DNA from: Belliella calami
GTDB lineage: Bacteria; Bacteroidota; Bacteroidia; Cytophagales; Cyclobacteriaceae
NCBI RefSeq assembly: GCF_022549695.1
Contig: NZ_JAKZGS010000007.1
Span: 62,001-126,000, forward strand
Direction of reading: 5' to 3'
DNA: 64,000 nt
Below are positions 10,052-17,535 of the stretch, piece after piece. The position numbers and the translations under genes were made by a program. The first letter of the stretch is position 1. Each line of letters begins with the position of its first letter. Under the pieces are notes generated by a model. The model searched no databases and had not been told where the DNA came from. It saw only the letters and a program-made list of their open reading frames with translations.

Positions 10052-10714
10052 TTATTTTTGGGGAAATACTGAAGTCACCACATTGACCTGCATTCCCTGA
10101 CCGTCAATACCTGGAGTTTGAGAAATCTCAACAGGACCAGCAGCATTATCAAGGCTGAGGTTCAATTGTTGCTGATTGCCTCTTTGGGAGATCCTTACTG
10201 ATTCGTTGGAAGAACCTAACGTACTTCCATTCAAAAAATCTAAGTTAATTTCATTTCGATTTCCAGACTGCTCCAAAAGCACTGTACGTGTGAAAATCCC
10301 CAAATTTTCTACATCTGCAGTAATTGAATTTTCATTTCCTCTTTGCGTGGTTGAAATATTTATGTTCTCACCAACTGATCTGATTGTTCCTTGATTGTTA
10401 TTTCCTGTTTGAATCGAAACGGTGTTCAAATTATAACCGAATTGTCTTAAAACACTCGTGTTAAGATTTCCATTTTGCATTATTTGAGCGAAATTACCCG
10501 CTTGTATGTCTTGAGGTATTTGAAAAATAGTAGCTGAATTTTGCCCTCCTACTTGCTGTATCACTGACACATTTTCTTGAACACCAACATTTGGCTGAAT
10601 AACCCTTACAGTAGCCAACTCTTGGATTCTCTCATCTTCAAGAACTTGGGCACAAATTGGACTAACCGCCAAAAAGCTTAAAGCAAGAAAGGAAACGTAT
10701 AAGAAAATCCTCAT
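10052..10714 (-). CDS. CsgB-like minor curlin repeat protein
   Basis: This 220-residue secreted protein (signal peptide ending ICAQ) has degenerate curlin repeats of the N-x-A/S-x-I/V-x-Q-x-G type. Examples are GGQNSATIFQI, AGNFAQIMQNGN, LNTVSIQTGN, NISTTQRGNENS and ESVRISQRGN. The repeats are less regular than in the four upstream curlins, and the position next to csgE fits a nucleator like CsgB; this is inference from order and divergence. A strong terminator-like hairpin separates it from the last large curlin gene, so it may start a separate secretion/nucleation transcript or be reached by read-through. Confidence 0.85.
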   Translation of the reverse strand: MRIFLYVSFLALSFLAVSPICAQVLEDERIQELATVRVIQPNVGVQENVSVIQQVGGQNSATIFQIPQDIQAGNFAQIMQNGNLNTSVLRQFGYNLNTVSIQTGNNNQGTIRSVGENINISTTQRGNENSITADVENLGIFTRTVLLEQSGNRNEINLDFLNGSTLGSSNESVRISQRGNQQQLNLSLDNAAGPVEISQTPGIDGQGMQVNVVTSVFPQK

Positions 10715-10762
10715 AAAACATTATTTTTAAATCAATATACATGCTTTATTTTACAAATAAAA

Positions 10763-10792
10763 ACGAGAAGAGATTTTATAATCCCTTCTCGT
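10763..10792 (-). terminator. hairpin with U-tract after the fourth large curlin gene
   Basis: A 13-bp stem with one mismatch (ACGAGAAG.GATT / AATC.CTTCTCGT) and a 4-nt loop lies just past the stop of the curlin gene at 10801. On the minus strand it is followed by TTTTTATTTG, so it can act as an intrinsic terminator, full or partial, between the curlin genes and csgB-like/csgEFG. Confidence 0.75.
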
Positions 10793-10800
10793 CCAAATGA

Positions 10801-11856
10801 CTAGTTGCCTTGTGAAATACTCGCAACATTCATATTGCCATTCTGAATCATAGTAGCATTATTTGCGCTTCCAGTTTGATTCAATAATGCGTCATTACCA
10901 TTTCCAGTTTGTAAAATCAATCCTATATTTGAATCACCAGTCACAAAAACTAATGCAAGGTTATCATCGCCAGTTTGTCTTATCAGATGGTTATTTTCAT
11001 TTCCTCCTTGAGATAAAGATGCGATGTTATCATTTCCAGTTTGAATAACACCTCTATCAGCTTCATTCCAATAAGGAACTAAACCAGTATTGTTACCATC
11101 TCCAGTTTGTGAAACACTGGCAAAATTACCAGTACCATCCTGAGTGGTGGTTGCAATGTTTTCATCTCCTTCTTGGGAAATAGAAACTGTACTTCCACCA
11201 TTTGTTTGGGCTGAGAAAGCATAGTTATCTAAACCAAATTGACCATGAGTAGCGGAATTTCCTCCACCGGTCTGATTTACCAAAGACCAGTTATCATCAC
11301 CTTCTTGGAATTGGGAACTACTATTCTCTGCTCCATTAAAGATACTAACAGAAGCTCTATTTCTATCCCCATCTTGCAATTGAACGCTAGAGTTCCCTGG
11401 CTCAGAAGCACCCCAAGGGTTTCTCATGAAGATCGAAGCACTATTGTTATCACCGAGCTGTTCTTGAAACGCAAGTCCATTTCCTTTATCTTCCTGAGAA
11501 ATCGAAGCGTTATTTCCTTGACCATCTTGAATTTGAGTTGCAAAATTATTATTGGAAACATCAGTTCTAGAAGGCAAACCTACTTGGCTGATTGATGCTT
11601 GATTGCCAGTTCCTGTTTGGAATTGGTTTGCTTGATTTTCATCACCTACAGAAAGAATAGATGCTTGATTGTTACCTGATTGGGACTGCAAAGCTTCGTT
11701 GCCATTCCCTACTTGCTCTGTGGAAGCATTATTGCTACCAGATTGGGTAGTTTCAGAATTATTGCCATTCCCATTTTGTGTGGTTGTGGCAGTATTTTGC
11801 GCCATTGCAAAGGTTGTTGCAAAAAGTGCTGCGAAAATTAAACTTGTTTTTTTCAT
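10801..11856 (-). CDS. curlin-repeat major fibre protein (copy 4)
   Basis: This is a 351-residue curlin-repeat protein. I start it at the ATG at 11854-11856, giving MKKTSLIFAALFATTFAMAQ, which is almost identical to the signal peptides of the neighbouring paralogues; an in-frame upstream ATG at 11952 would add a 32-residue non-signal tail. The mature chain is made of many curlin units such as GNGNNSETTQSGSNNASTEQ, NQASIS, ASVSQTGDGN and DNLALVFVTGDSN, ending GNMNVASISQGN. Repeats begin directly after the signal peptide. It is the last of four tandem large curlins, followed by a terminator-like hairpin. Confidence 0.92.
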   Translation of the reverse strand: MKKTSLIFAALFATTFAMAQNTATTTQNGNGNNSETTQSGSNNASTEQVGNGNEALQSQSGNNQASILSVGDENQANQFQTGTGNQASISQVGLPSRTDVSNNNFATQIQDGQGNNASISQEDKGNGLAFQEQLGDNNSASIFMRNPWGASEPGNSSVQLQDGDRNRASVSIFNGAENSSSQFQEGDDNWSLVNQTGGGNSATHGQFGLDNYAFSAQTNGGSTVSISQEGDENIATTTQDGTGNFASVSQTGDGNNTGLVPYWNEADRGVIQTGNDNIASLSQGGNENNHLIRQTGDDNLALVFVTGDSNIGLILQTGNGNDALLNQTGSANNATMIQNGNMNVASISQGN

Positions 11857-11906
11857 TTTATTAAGATTAGTTGTCAAATACTTTTGTGAATATGAATAGC
11901 ATAGAA

Positions 11907-11936
11907 AAAAGAAGTGCAGAACCCTACACTTCTTTT
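11907..11936 (-). terminator. inter-curlin hairpin 3
   Basis: The stem AAAAGAAGTG.AG / CT.CACTTCTTTT (one mismatch, 4-nt loop) starts about 12 nt past the stop of the curlin at 11949. On the minus strand it runs into TTTTTTC. The core GAAGTG.AG is shared with the hairpins at 13042 and 14221. Confidence 0.65.
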
Positions 11937-11948
11937 GAGCAATTAAAA

Positions 11949-12989
11949 TCAATTCCCTTGTGTTGTTATTGCTACGTTCATTCCTCCTGTTTGTGTGATT
12001 GTAGCCATATTTCCACTGCCATTTTGGATCATTGTAGCTACATTTCCATTCCCTGATTGAAGGATTGTACCTATGTTTGCCGTACCGTTTGCGACCATAG
12101 AAGCCACATTATAGTCACCATTTTGAGTAATTCTTCCTTCATTACCCAAGCCACTTTGGGTGAATGAAGCTTCATTGTAATCTCCGGCTTGATTGAGCTT
12201 GGCTATATGTTCATCTCCTATTTGCACAAATGTTCCAGCATTAAACTCACCCAATTGGTGAGCCATCACAAAACCATCTTTTGCACCTTGAAAATTTACC
12301 AACAATTCATTTTCATTTCCATCTTGTGTAAGTTGGAATTCATTTCTTTGCGCATTGGAAGTGTAAGCAACTACTGCATTGTTGTCATGACCAAATTGAT
12401 CAATCCACACAGGGCCACCATTTCCTCTTATGTTCAAAATTTCAGAATTGTTGTTATCACCAACCTGAATTTGACTTACAGCAATGGATCTAGTACCTGG
12501 TCCAGCAACTGATATCGACGCGTTGTTATCATTCCCTATCTGGGTTTGACTTACTGTTGAGTTTTGAATCAAACCTTGTCCTAAGAAAATGTTGTTGTCA
12601 TTTCCTTCCTGATACTGAACTGTCACGTTATTGTCGCCAGTTGTGGCAGATGTAGTATTGTTATCACCTAACTGGGTTTGCGTTGTGTTGGCACCGCTCC
12701 CATTTCCAATTTGACTTAGGAATGCTTCATTACCAAAGCCATTTTGAGTTACAGTTGCCGTGTTGTTACCGCCATTTGAAGTTTGTGAAACGATAGAGGC
12801 GTTTTCACCAATTTGCTGAATCGATGCAAGATTGTTATTCTCTATTTGGGTTATTGTAGCTGAATTATTTCCAGTTTGGGAAATATTGGCATCATTGCCA
12901 TTCCCATTCTGTGAAGTTGTTGCTGTATTTTGGGCCAAAGCAATAGATGCTATGAAAAACACTGGCATTATTAAAATTAGTTTTTTCAT
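11949..12989 (-). CDS. curlin-repeat major fibre protein (copy 3)
   Basis: This 346-residue secreted protein has a signal peptide ending IALAQ and more than a dozen curlin units with the N-x-A-x-I/V-x-Q pattern, for example NDANISQTGNNSATITQ, NEAFLSQIGNGSG, NEASFTQSGLGN and GNGNVATMIQNGSGNMATIT. It ends GGMNVAITTQGN. The periodic Q, N and G of the repeats is the signature of the cross-beta amyloid core. Its 5' leader (about 45 bp before the start codon) is nearly identical to that of the curlin at 13087, which points to recent duplication or gene conversion. Confidence 0.92.
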   Translation of the reverse strand: MKKLILIMPVFFIASIALAQNTATTSQNGNGNDANISQTGNNSATITQIENNNLASIQQIGENASIVSQTSNGGNNTATVTQNGFGNEAFLSQIGNGSGANTTQTQLGDNNTTSATTGDNNVTVQYQEGNDNNIFLGQGLIQNSTVSQTQIGNDNNASISVAGPGTRSIAVSQIQVGDNNNSEILNIRGNGGPVWIDQFGHDNNAVVAYTSNAQRNEFQLTQDGNENELLVNFQGAKDGFVMAHQLGEFNAGTFVQIGDEHIAKLNQAGDYNEASFTQSGLGNEGRITQNGDYNVASMVANGTANIGTILQSGNGNVATMIQNGSGNMATITQTGGMNVAITTQGN

Positions 12990-13041
12990 AACCTTTAGAT
13001 TTATATTTATTCCCTAAGTTTGAATTGTTTATTGTAGAAAA

Positions 13042-13071
13042 ATAGGAAGTGTAGTTAACTACACTTCCTAT
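13042..13071 (-). terminator. inter-curlin hairpin 2 (perfect 30-bp palindrome)
   Basis: Arms ATAGGAAGTGTAGTT and AACTACACTTCCTAT form a perfect palindrome between the curlin ending at 13087 and the next curlin starting at 12989. There is no long U-tract, so it may act in mRNA 3'-end stabilisation or processing rather than strong termination. Confidence 0.6.
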
Positions 13072-13086
13072 GGAACAATCATCTTA

Positions 13087-14163
13087 TTAATTGTTTTGAA
13101 TAACTGTTGCAGTATTCATGTTTCCTTGTTGTACAATAGTCGCTGTGTGAAGATCTCCAGTTTGAGATAAGATAGCAGTGTTGTCATTTCCATATTGGGA
13201 AACAATAGCAGTCAAACCATTATCAAGTTGCAAAACTGGATCACCTACATTCAGGCCTCGGATAACATTGTCATTTCCATCTTGTAGAAATTCACTTTTA
13301 TTATCACTCCCACCTTGAGTCAGATCAGCTAAGTTGTTGTTTCCATCTTGTGTGATGATACCTGTATTTCTTGTTCCTTCAGAAATGATGTTAGATTGGT
13401 TAAATTCACCTGTTTGGCTAATTTGTAGATCTAAGAAAGTTCCATTTGCGTATTGGGATGCAATGTTATCTGCACCATCCTGATAGATTTCACCATTATT
13501 TCTTTGAGAAAAACCACCACCGCGAAATTCTTGAGAAGCGATGTTGAAACTTCCTTTTTGATCAACCAAAACATCAGAAGCTCCTGAGCCTTGATTTGTA
13601 CCAAACAGTTGTTGCATTGAGCTGTTTTCTATACCATCCTGTCTTAGGATAGCATGATTATGACCACCTCCAGTTATTTCTTGAGAACCTGTATTTTCAG
13701 TTCCTTTTTGATCTGCGAACATCGATTGGGTATAGCCACTGAACATGGTTTGGGTCAAAGAATTTCCAGTACCGTCTTGGTAAGCTGTTGCATTTTGACC
13801 AGCATTAAAACCTCCGGCATTCAAAGTTTGGGTTACAGAATTATCATTACCAAGTTGTTGAACAAAAGCAACATTTCCAGGACTAATTCCACCACTTCCG
13901 GTTTGTCTCATCACGACGTCTGCACTGTTTCCATTACCACCTTGGATTACAGTTGAGGTTTGCGCTCCTGTGTTGTTTGAAAACTGATCCACATCAGCAT
14001 TGTTGGAATTGCCTAGCTGATTTACAGAAGCAGCCTGATTTATACCTGATTGTGTAGTAACTGATCCATTTCCTTCACCTGACTGAGTGGTGGTGGCAGT
14101 ATTTTGCGCCATGGCAAAAGATGATGCGAACAAAGCCGCAAAAATTAATGTAGTTTTTTTCAT
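13087..14163 (-). CDS. curlin-repeat major fibre protein (copy 2)
   Basis: This 358-residue curlin has a signal peptide MKKTTLIFAALFASSFAMAQ. Repeats include NTATTTQSGEGNG, NQAASVNQLGNSNNADVDQ, NVAFVQQLGNDNS, NTGIITQDGNNNLADLTQGG and GNMNTATVIQNN at the C-terminus. Some internal units are longer and glycine/phenylalanine-rich (NAGGFNAGQN, EITGGGHNHAILRQDG), so the spacing between curlin units is less even than in the other copies. It lies in the middle of the tandem curlin array and is bracketed by conserved hairpins. Confidence 0.92.
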   Translation of the reverse strand: MKKTTLIFAALFASSFAMAQNTATTTQSGEGNGSVTTQSGINQAASVNQLGNSNNADVDQFSNNTGAQTSTVIQGGNGNSADVVMRQTGSGGISPGNVAFVQQLGNDNSVTQTLNAGGFNAGQNATAYQDGTGNSLTQTMFSGYTQSMFADQKGTENTGSQEITGGGHNHAILRQDGIENSSMQQLFGTNQGSGASDVLVDQKGSFNIASQEFRGGGFSQRNNGEIYQDGADNIASQYANGTFLDLQISQTGEFNQSNIISEGTRNTGIITQDGNNNLADLTQGGSDNKSEFLQDGNDNVIRGLNVGDPVLQLDNGLTAIVSQYGNDNTAILSQTGDLHTATIVQQGNMNTATVIQNN

Positions 14164-14220
14164 AACCTTTAGATTTATATTTATTCCCTAAGTTTTAATT
14201 GTTTGATAATTTGTAATTGA

Positions 14221-14258
14221 TTAAACAGGAAGTGTAGCTAACTACACTTCCTGTTTAA
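14221..14258 (-). terminator. inter-curlin hairpin 1 (17-bp perfect stem)
   Basis: A 17-bp perfect stem around a CTAA loop, with the core AGGAAGTGTAG / CTACACTTCCT, starts 16 nt after the stop of the first curlin gene. It shares its core with the hairpins at 13042 and 11907. The flanks are A/T-rich but the U-tract is short. Confidence 0.65.
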
Positions 14259-14273
14259 TTATTGAAATTTTAA

Positions 14274-15371
14274 TTATGGATTTTGTGTTACGATTGCAGA
14301 ATTACCCATTCCATTTTGAGAAATAGATCCTATATGACCATTACCAGTTTGAAGAATAGTTCCTGTGTTAGAATTACCAATTTGAAGAATTGAACCTTCG
14401 TTTAAATTGCCAAGCTGAGTAAATGTTGCAGTATTGCCAATTCCATCTTGAGTGATTGATGCTTCATTATCAATTCCAGTTTGATCTAGTGAAGCATTGT
14501 TTAACATGCTTTCTTGGGTAATAATCCCTCTATTTCCTTCTCCAAATTGACTTAAAGTTGCAGTATTATCATCTCCTTCTTGATTAATAGTTGCCCCATT
14601 GTCGTTTCCAGATAATAATGAACTTCCTCTTGGACCTTGATCTATTCTTGCTGTGTTTCCACCACCTTCTTGTGATATAGAAGCTATATTTATAAGACCT
14701 CCAGCTTGACTTTGTGAGTTGATAGATGCACTATTGAAATCACCATCTTGATAAATTGAAGCATCAGTACGACCCATTAAATAAACGCCTGCGTCGTTAT
14801 TATCACCTAGTTGATCAACTTGAAGAAAACTCTTATCACCAGCCATGCTAGTCCCGTTTTGCATATAAGCTCTTTGAGTACTATTTCCGATAACTCCATC
14901 ACCATTTACAGTGCTCAAAAGGTTATTATCACCGATCTGACGAATACCAGCTTGCATTCCACCAGATACACCTGCATCATTTGGACCTGCTTGTGTTAAG
15001 CCCGCATAGTTACCATCACCTAATTGTTCAATAGTAGCAGATGCTCCTCTTTGCTCTTGTTTCACAAAAACATCGTTACCTGCACCATTTTGATCAACTT
15101 CAACAAAATGTCCAGCCCCATTTGGAAAATTACTTCTAAGGTCTTGGTCTACACGAGCACTATTACTTCCTTGTTGAGTAATGCTTGAAACATTCGATGG
15201 ATTTACCACTGCTGTGGCACCAGTTGATTGAATTGTGATTGCAGTATTGTTTCCTGTTTGTTCAGTACTTGATACATTGTTATTTCCTTCTTGCTCTGTC
15301 TTAGCATTGTTCTGCGCCATTGCAAACGATGTTGCAAAAAGGGCTGCGATAAATAGACTTGTTTTTTTCAT
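14274..15371 (-). CDS. curlin-repeat major fibre protein (copy 1)
   Basis: This 365-residue secreted curlin has a signal peptide MKKTSLFIAALFATSFAMAQ. Many curlin units follow, among them NNVSSTEQTGNNTAITIQS, ASIEQLGDGN-like segments, NTATLSQFGEGN, NEASITQDGIGNTATFTQ and GNSNTGTILQTGNGHIGSISQ, ending NSAIVTQNP. The C-terminal half is the most regular, with repeats of about 22 residues (two strands each). It is the first large curlin behind the 144-residue leader gene. Confidence 0.92.
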   Translation of the reverse strand: MKKTSLFIAALFATSFAMAQNNAKTEQEGNNNVSSTEQTGNNTAITIQSTGATAVVNPSNVSSITQQGSNSARVDQDLRSNFPNGAGHFVEVDQNGAGNDVFVKQEQRGASATIEQLGDGNYAGLTQAGPNDAGVSGGMQAGIRQIGDNNLLSTVNGDGVIGNSTQRAYMQNGTSMAGDKSFLQVDQLGDNNDAGVYLMGRTDASIYQDGDFNSASINSQSQAGGLINIASISQEGGGNTARIDQGPRGSSLLSGNDNGATINQEGDDNTATLSQFGEGNRGIITQESMLNNASLDQTGIDNEASITQDGIGNTATFTQLGNLNEGSILQIGNSNTGTILQTGNGHIGSISQNGMGNSAIVTQNP

Positions 15372-15474
15372 GATTCTTTAATTTTTGTGTTTAAAAGATT
15401 AGGTTGTGTTTTTTTTTACTGAATTGATTAATTGAAATTTTGGTGGTAAAATTGGTTTCACCTCGAGTTTTGTT

Positions 15475-15909
15475 TCAAGGATTTTCTTGATTTGCTTTTT
15501 TAGGTTTAGTGGTACTTTGACTTACTGATGCGCTATTTCCATTGCCACTTTGGGTGACGATGACCGTACTCTTTTCTCCATTATTATCGATAATGATTTT
15601 ATTGCCTTCTCCCATGGATTTCACTTTGACACCCTCATGAGTATCAATTTGAAGTGAGTCTTTGGAGGTGTAAAACTTGTTGTTGATGACCACTGTGTTT
15701 CCTGTACTATTTGCTGCTTTCATAGCCGCTCTGTAAGCAGCTTGTTTTTCTTTTATCTCCTTTTTCAGCAATTCAGCACGTTCCAAATGAGCATTTCTCA
15801 CACTATCAGCATAGGCCTTAATATCTTCAGAATTAGATTCTTGGGCATATACTTTACTGGTTATTCCTGTGCTAAACACGATCATCATAAATATTAAAAA
15901 CTTCAACAT
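15475..15909 (-). CDS. secreted leader protein of the curli operon with a single curlin-like repeat
   Basis: This is a 144-residue protein with a signal peptide (cleavage after KVYAQ). Residues about 28-68 form a charged helix, probably coiled coil (AHLERAELLKKEIKEKQAAY). A beta-rich stretch follows (NTVVINNKFYTSKDS, GEGNKIIIDNNGEKS), then one curlin-like unit, VIVTQSGNGNSASVSQS, near residues 116-132 before a lysine-rich tail. It is the first gene after the promoter at 15969. The combination suggests a curlin-interacting accessory such as a chaperone, cap or nucleator; the family is not one I recognise. Confidence 0.85.
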   Translation of the reverse strand: MLKFLIFMMIVFSTGITSKVYAQESNSEDIKAYADSVRNAHLERAELLKKEIKEKQAAYRAAMKAANSTGNTVVINNKFYTSKDSLQIDTHEGVKVKSMGEGNKIIIDNNGEKSTVIVTQSGNGNSASVSQSTTKPKKANQENP

Positions 15910-15968
15910 GATAAATACTTATTTTTGTTTTTTGAAACACAATTTATGTATTTCAAATTGTAACTGAA

Positions 15969-15976
15969 CAAAATTA
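15969..15976 (-). promoter_or_regulatory. -7 element (TAATTTTG) of the curli operon
   Basis: On the minus strand TAATTTTG fits the Bacteroidota -7 consensus TAnnTTTG. It lies 60 nt upstream of the start codon of the 144-residue leader gene. A T-rich -33-like block is 17 nt further upstream and overlaps the palindrome at 15996. Confidence 0.55.
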
Positions 15977-15995
15977 GGTATTCATCACCAGCTAA

Positions 15996-16009
15996 AAAAT
16001 ACGTATTTT
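15996..16009. promoter_or_regulatory. perfect palindrome overlapping the curli -33 region
   Basis: AAAATACGTATTTT is a perfect 14-bp palindrome centred about 30 bp upstream of the -7 element. That is where an activator of the LuxR/NarL/FixJ type would touch RNA polymerase. It shares TACGT with the inverted repeat at 16032. The adjacent LuxR-type regulator gene makes it a plausible ligand; no binding is shown. Confidence 0.45.
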
Positions 16010-16031
16010 CCGCATTTTATATTTTAAAAAT

Positions 16032-16047
16032 TACGTGTAATCACGTA
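16032..16047. promoter_or_regulatory. inverted repeat TACGTG-N4-CACGTA upstream of the curli operon
   Basis: TACGTG, a TAAT spacer and CACGTA form a perfect inverted repeat 37 bp (centre to centre) upstream of the palindrome at 15996. Two TACGT-containing dyads in tandem before an operon adjoining a LuxR-type regulator suggest a two-site operator. The remaining bases of the 318-bp gap (15910-16227) are A/T-rich with no gene. Confidence 0.4.
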
Positions 16048-16227
16048 TGTTTTTGAAAAGAAAAAATTCACTTATTTATAAAAAAAACCACAGTATTATT
16101 TCCTCGATAAAGAGGCGATAACCCTGAGGAGTTAGATGAAAGTATCAAATAGTAAATACTGATTTTACTTCAATTTATTCTCAAATATCAAATGTAGAGA
16201 AGCCAAAAATTTATAGGATTTCAACAT

Positions 16228-17196
16228 TTACAAGTTCCTTATCGCTTCAATCATGTTTTTTGCTCCTACTTTCTCCATGATATTAGATCTATGTTTTTCA
16301 ATAGTCCTTGCAGAAAGCTTCAATTCCTGAGCAATGATTTTAATAGGAAGTCCAGAAGCAGATAAATTGAATATTTGCTTTTCCCTTTTGGTAAGCTTTG
16401 CATTTGCAAGTTTGTCTAAGTTGACTGGAGCTCCATCTATTCGGGAATTTATATGTACTACTTTACAAGTGTTCGTTGAAATTGTCGCTTGCACGATAAT
16501 GTCTTTGTTGTCATCCTTCAGCAAAAAGAGGTCAAAGTACAGTTCCTTCCCCTTCAATACTTTAACATGTTTTAGTTTACAATATTTCGTAAGGGATGAT
16601 TCAAAACGCTTAAACCTAAAAGAATTGTTTTCTGTACCATTGATATCGAAAACATCCTTCAGCTTTTGATCATAAAATTGCTCAGAAACTTCGCCCAAAA
16701 CATTGAAAAATACAGGGTTTAACAATTTCACCTTTTCCTTATGGATAAAAATCAGCGGAATGGTATTTTCATTGAAATAGGAATCAAAATCGGGATTTAA
16801 ACTAAAGTTGGCACTTGCCTTTTTATCAAACTCATTTTGGATTTTACTCAAAATCGATTCATAACTGAATGGGGCAAAAATAAAATTACTAACCCCCAAT
16901 TCCAGTGAAACCAAAATATCGTCTTTGTTAAATTCATTTACCAAGAAAAAAAACGGTATGTTTTTCAACTTCAGCAATGGCTTAATCTTTAAGAAAAATG
17001 AAATCGAGTTTTCACTTTCCAAGACTTGGTTGCAAACTACTAGATGGACGATTTCCTGATTAATGATTAATTCAGCATTTCTTTCATTGGATGCTGAATA
17101 GACCAAAAAACCTTTTGACTCTAAAAAACCGCCTAAAACTTTTGATTGATTTTCCCCTAAACCTATCAATAAAATCGTTGTGTTAAATCTATTCAT
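16228..17196 (-). CDS. LuxR-type regulator with degenerate receiver, likely curli regulator
   Basis: This is a 322-residue DNA-binding regulator. Residues about 8-120 have the layout of a response-regulator receiver, but the phospho-acceptor position in HLVVCNQV is N instead of D. The conserved lysine near FIFAPF is replaced by A, so phosphorylation is unlikely. Residues about 135-245 resemble a PAS-like sensor. Residues about 262-322 are a LuxR/GerE helix-turn-helix (LTKREKQIFNLSASGLPIKI, LSARTIEKHRSNIMEKVGA). It sits directly upstream of the curli operon in the same orientation, as a functional counterpart of CsgD, which also has a non-canonical receiver. The regulatory link is inferred from position. 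Confidence 0.85.
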   Translation of the reverse strand: MNRFNTTILLIGLGENQSKVLGGFLESKGFLVYSASNERNAELIINQEIVHLVVCNQVLESENSISFFLKIKPLLKLKNIPFFFLVNEFNKDDILVSLELGVSNFIFAPFSYESILSKIQNEFDKKASANFSLNPDFDSYFNENTIPLIFIHKEKVKLLNPVFFNVLGEVSEQFYDQKLKDVFDINGTENNSFRFKRFESSLTKYCKLKHVKVLKGKELYFDLFLLKDDNKDIIVQATISTNTCKVVHINSRIDGAPVNLDKLANAKLTKREKQIFNLSASGLPIKIIAQELKLSARTIEKHRSNIMEKVGAKNMIEAIRNL

Positions 17197-17535
17197 TTCT
17201 ATTAAACAATTTGATACACTCTGCGAATTATCTCACAATATACATTTTTATGTATTTAAAAAACAAATTAATAAGTAAAAAAAACACAAGTTATTTGATT
17301 TATCAAACTAAATATATGAATTTTATAACTATTAAATAAAATACATAATTAAGAAAGGATTTCATCTTGAAAAATCAAAACTTGCTAAAAAAAATCAGGT
17401 AAACATTAAATAAAAATTAGTCCAAATACTAAACATTGAAGTTCTTTCATATTCTTATCCCTTAATTTACTTTGTCAAACTATATTTTTCCCATTTCAAA
17501 AAGGTTACTCAACGAGATTTGCTTTTTTTAGTTGC
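17197..17535. other. A/T-rich gap between dehydrogenase and regulator genes
   Basis: No gene is seen in this 339-bp gap. It contains an inverted repeat ATACAT-TTTT-ATGTAT at 17240-17255, just upstream of the LuxR-type regulator, which could be an operator for it. The rest is A/T-rich without a clear hairpin terminator for the upstream gene. Confidence 0.4.

Noticed and set aside
10801-15371. Plus-strand ORFs opposite the curlin genes
   Set aside because: They follow from the low-stop composition of the antisense of repeat DNA; they have no signal peptide or motif.
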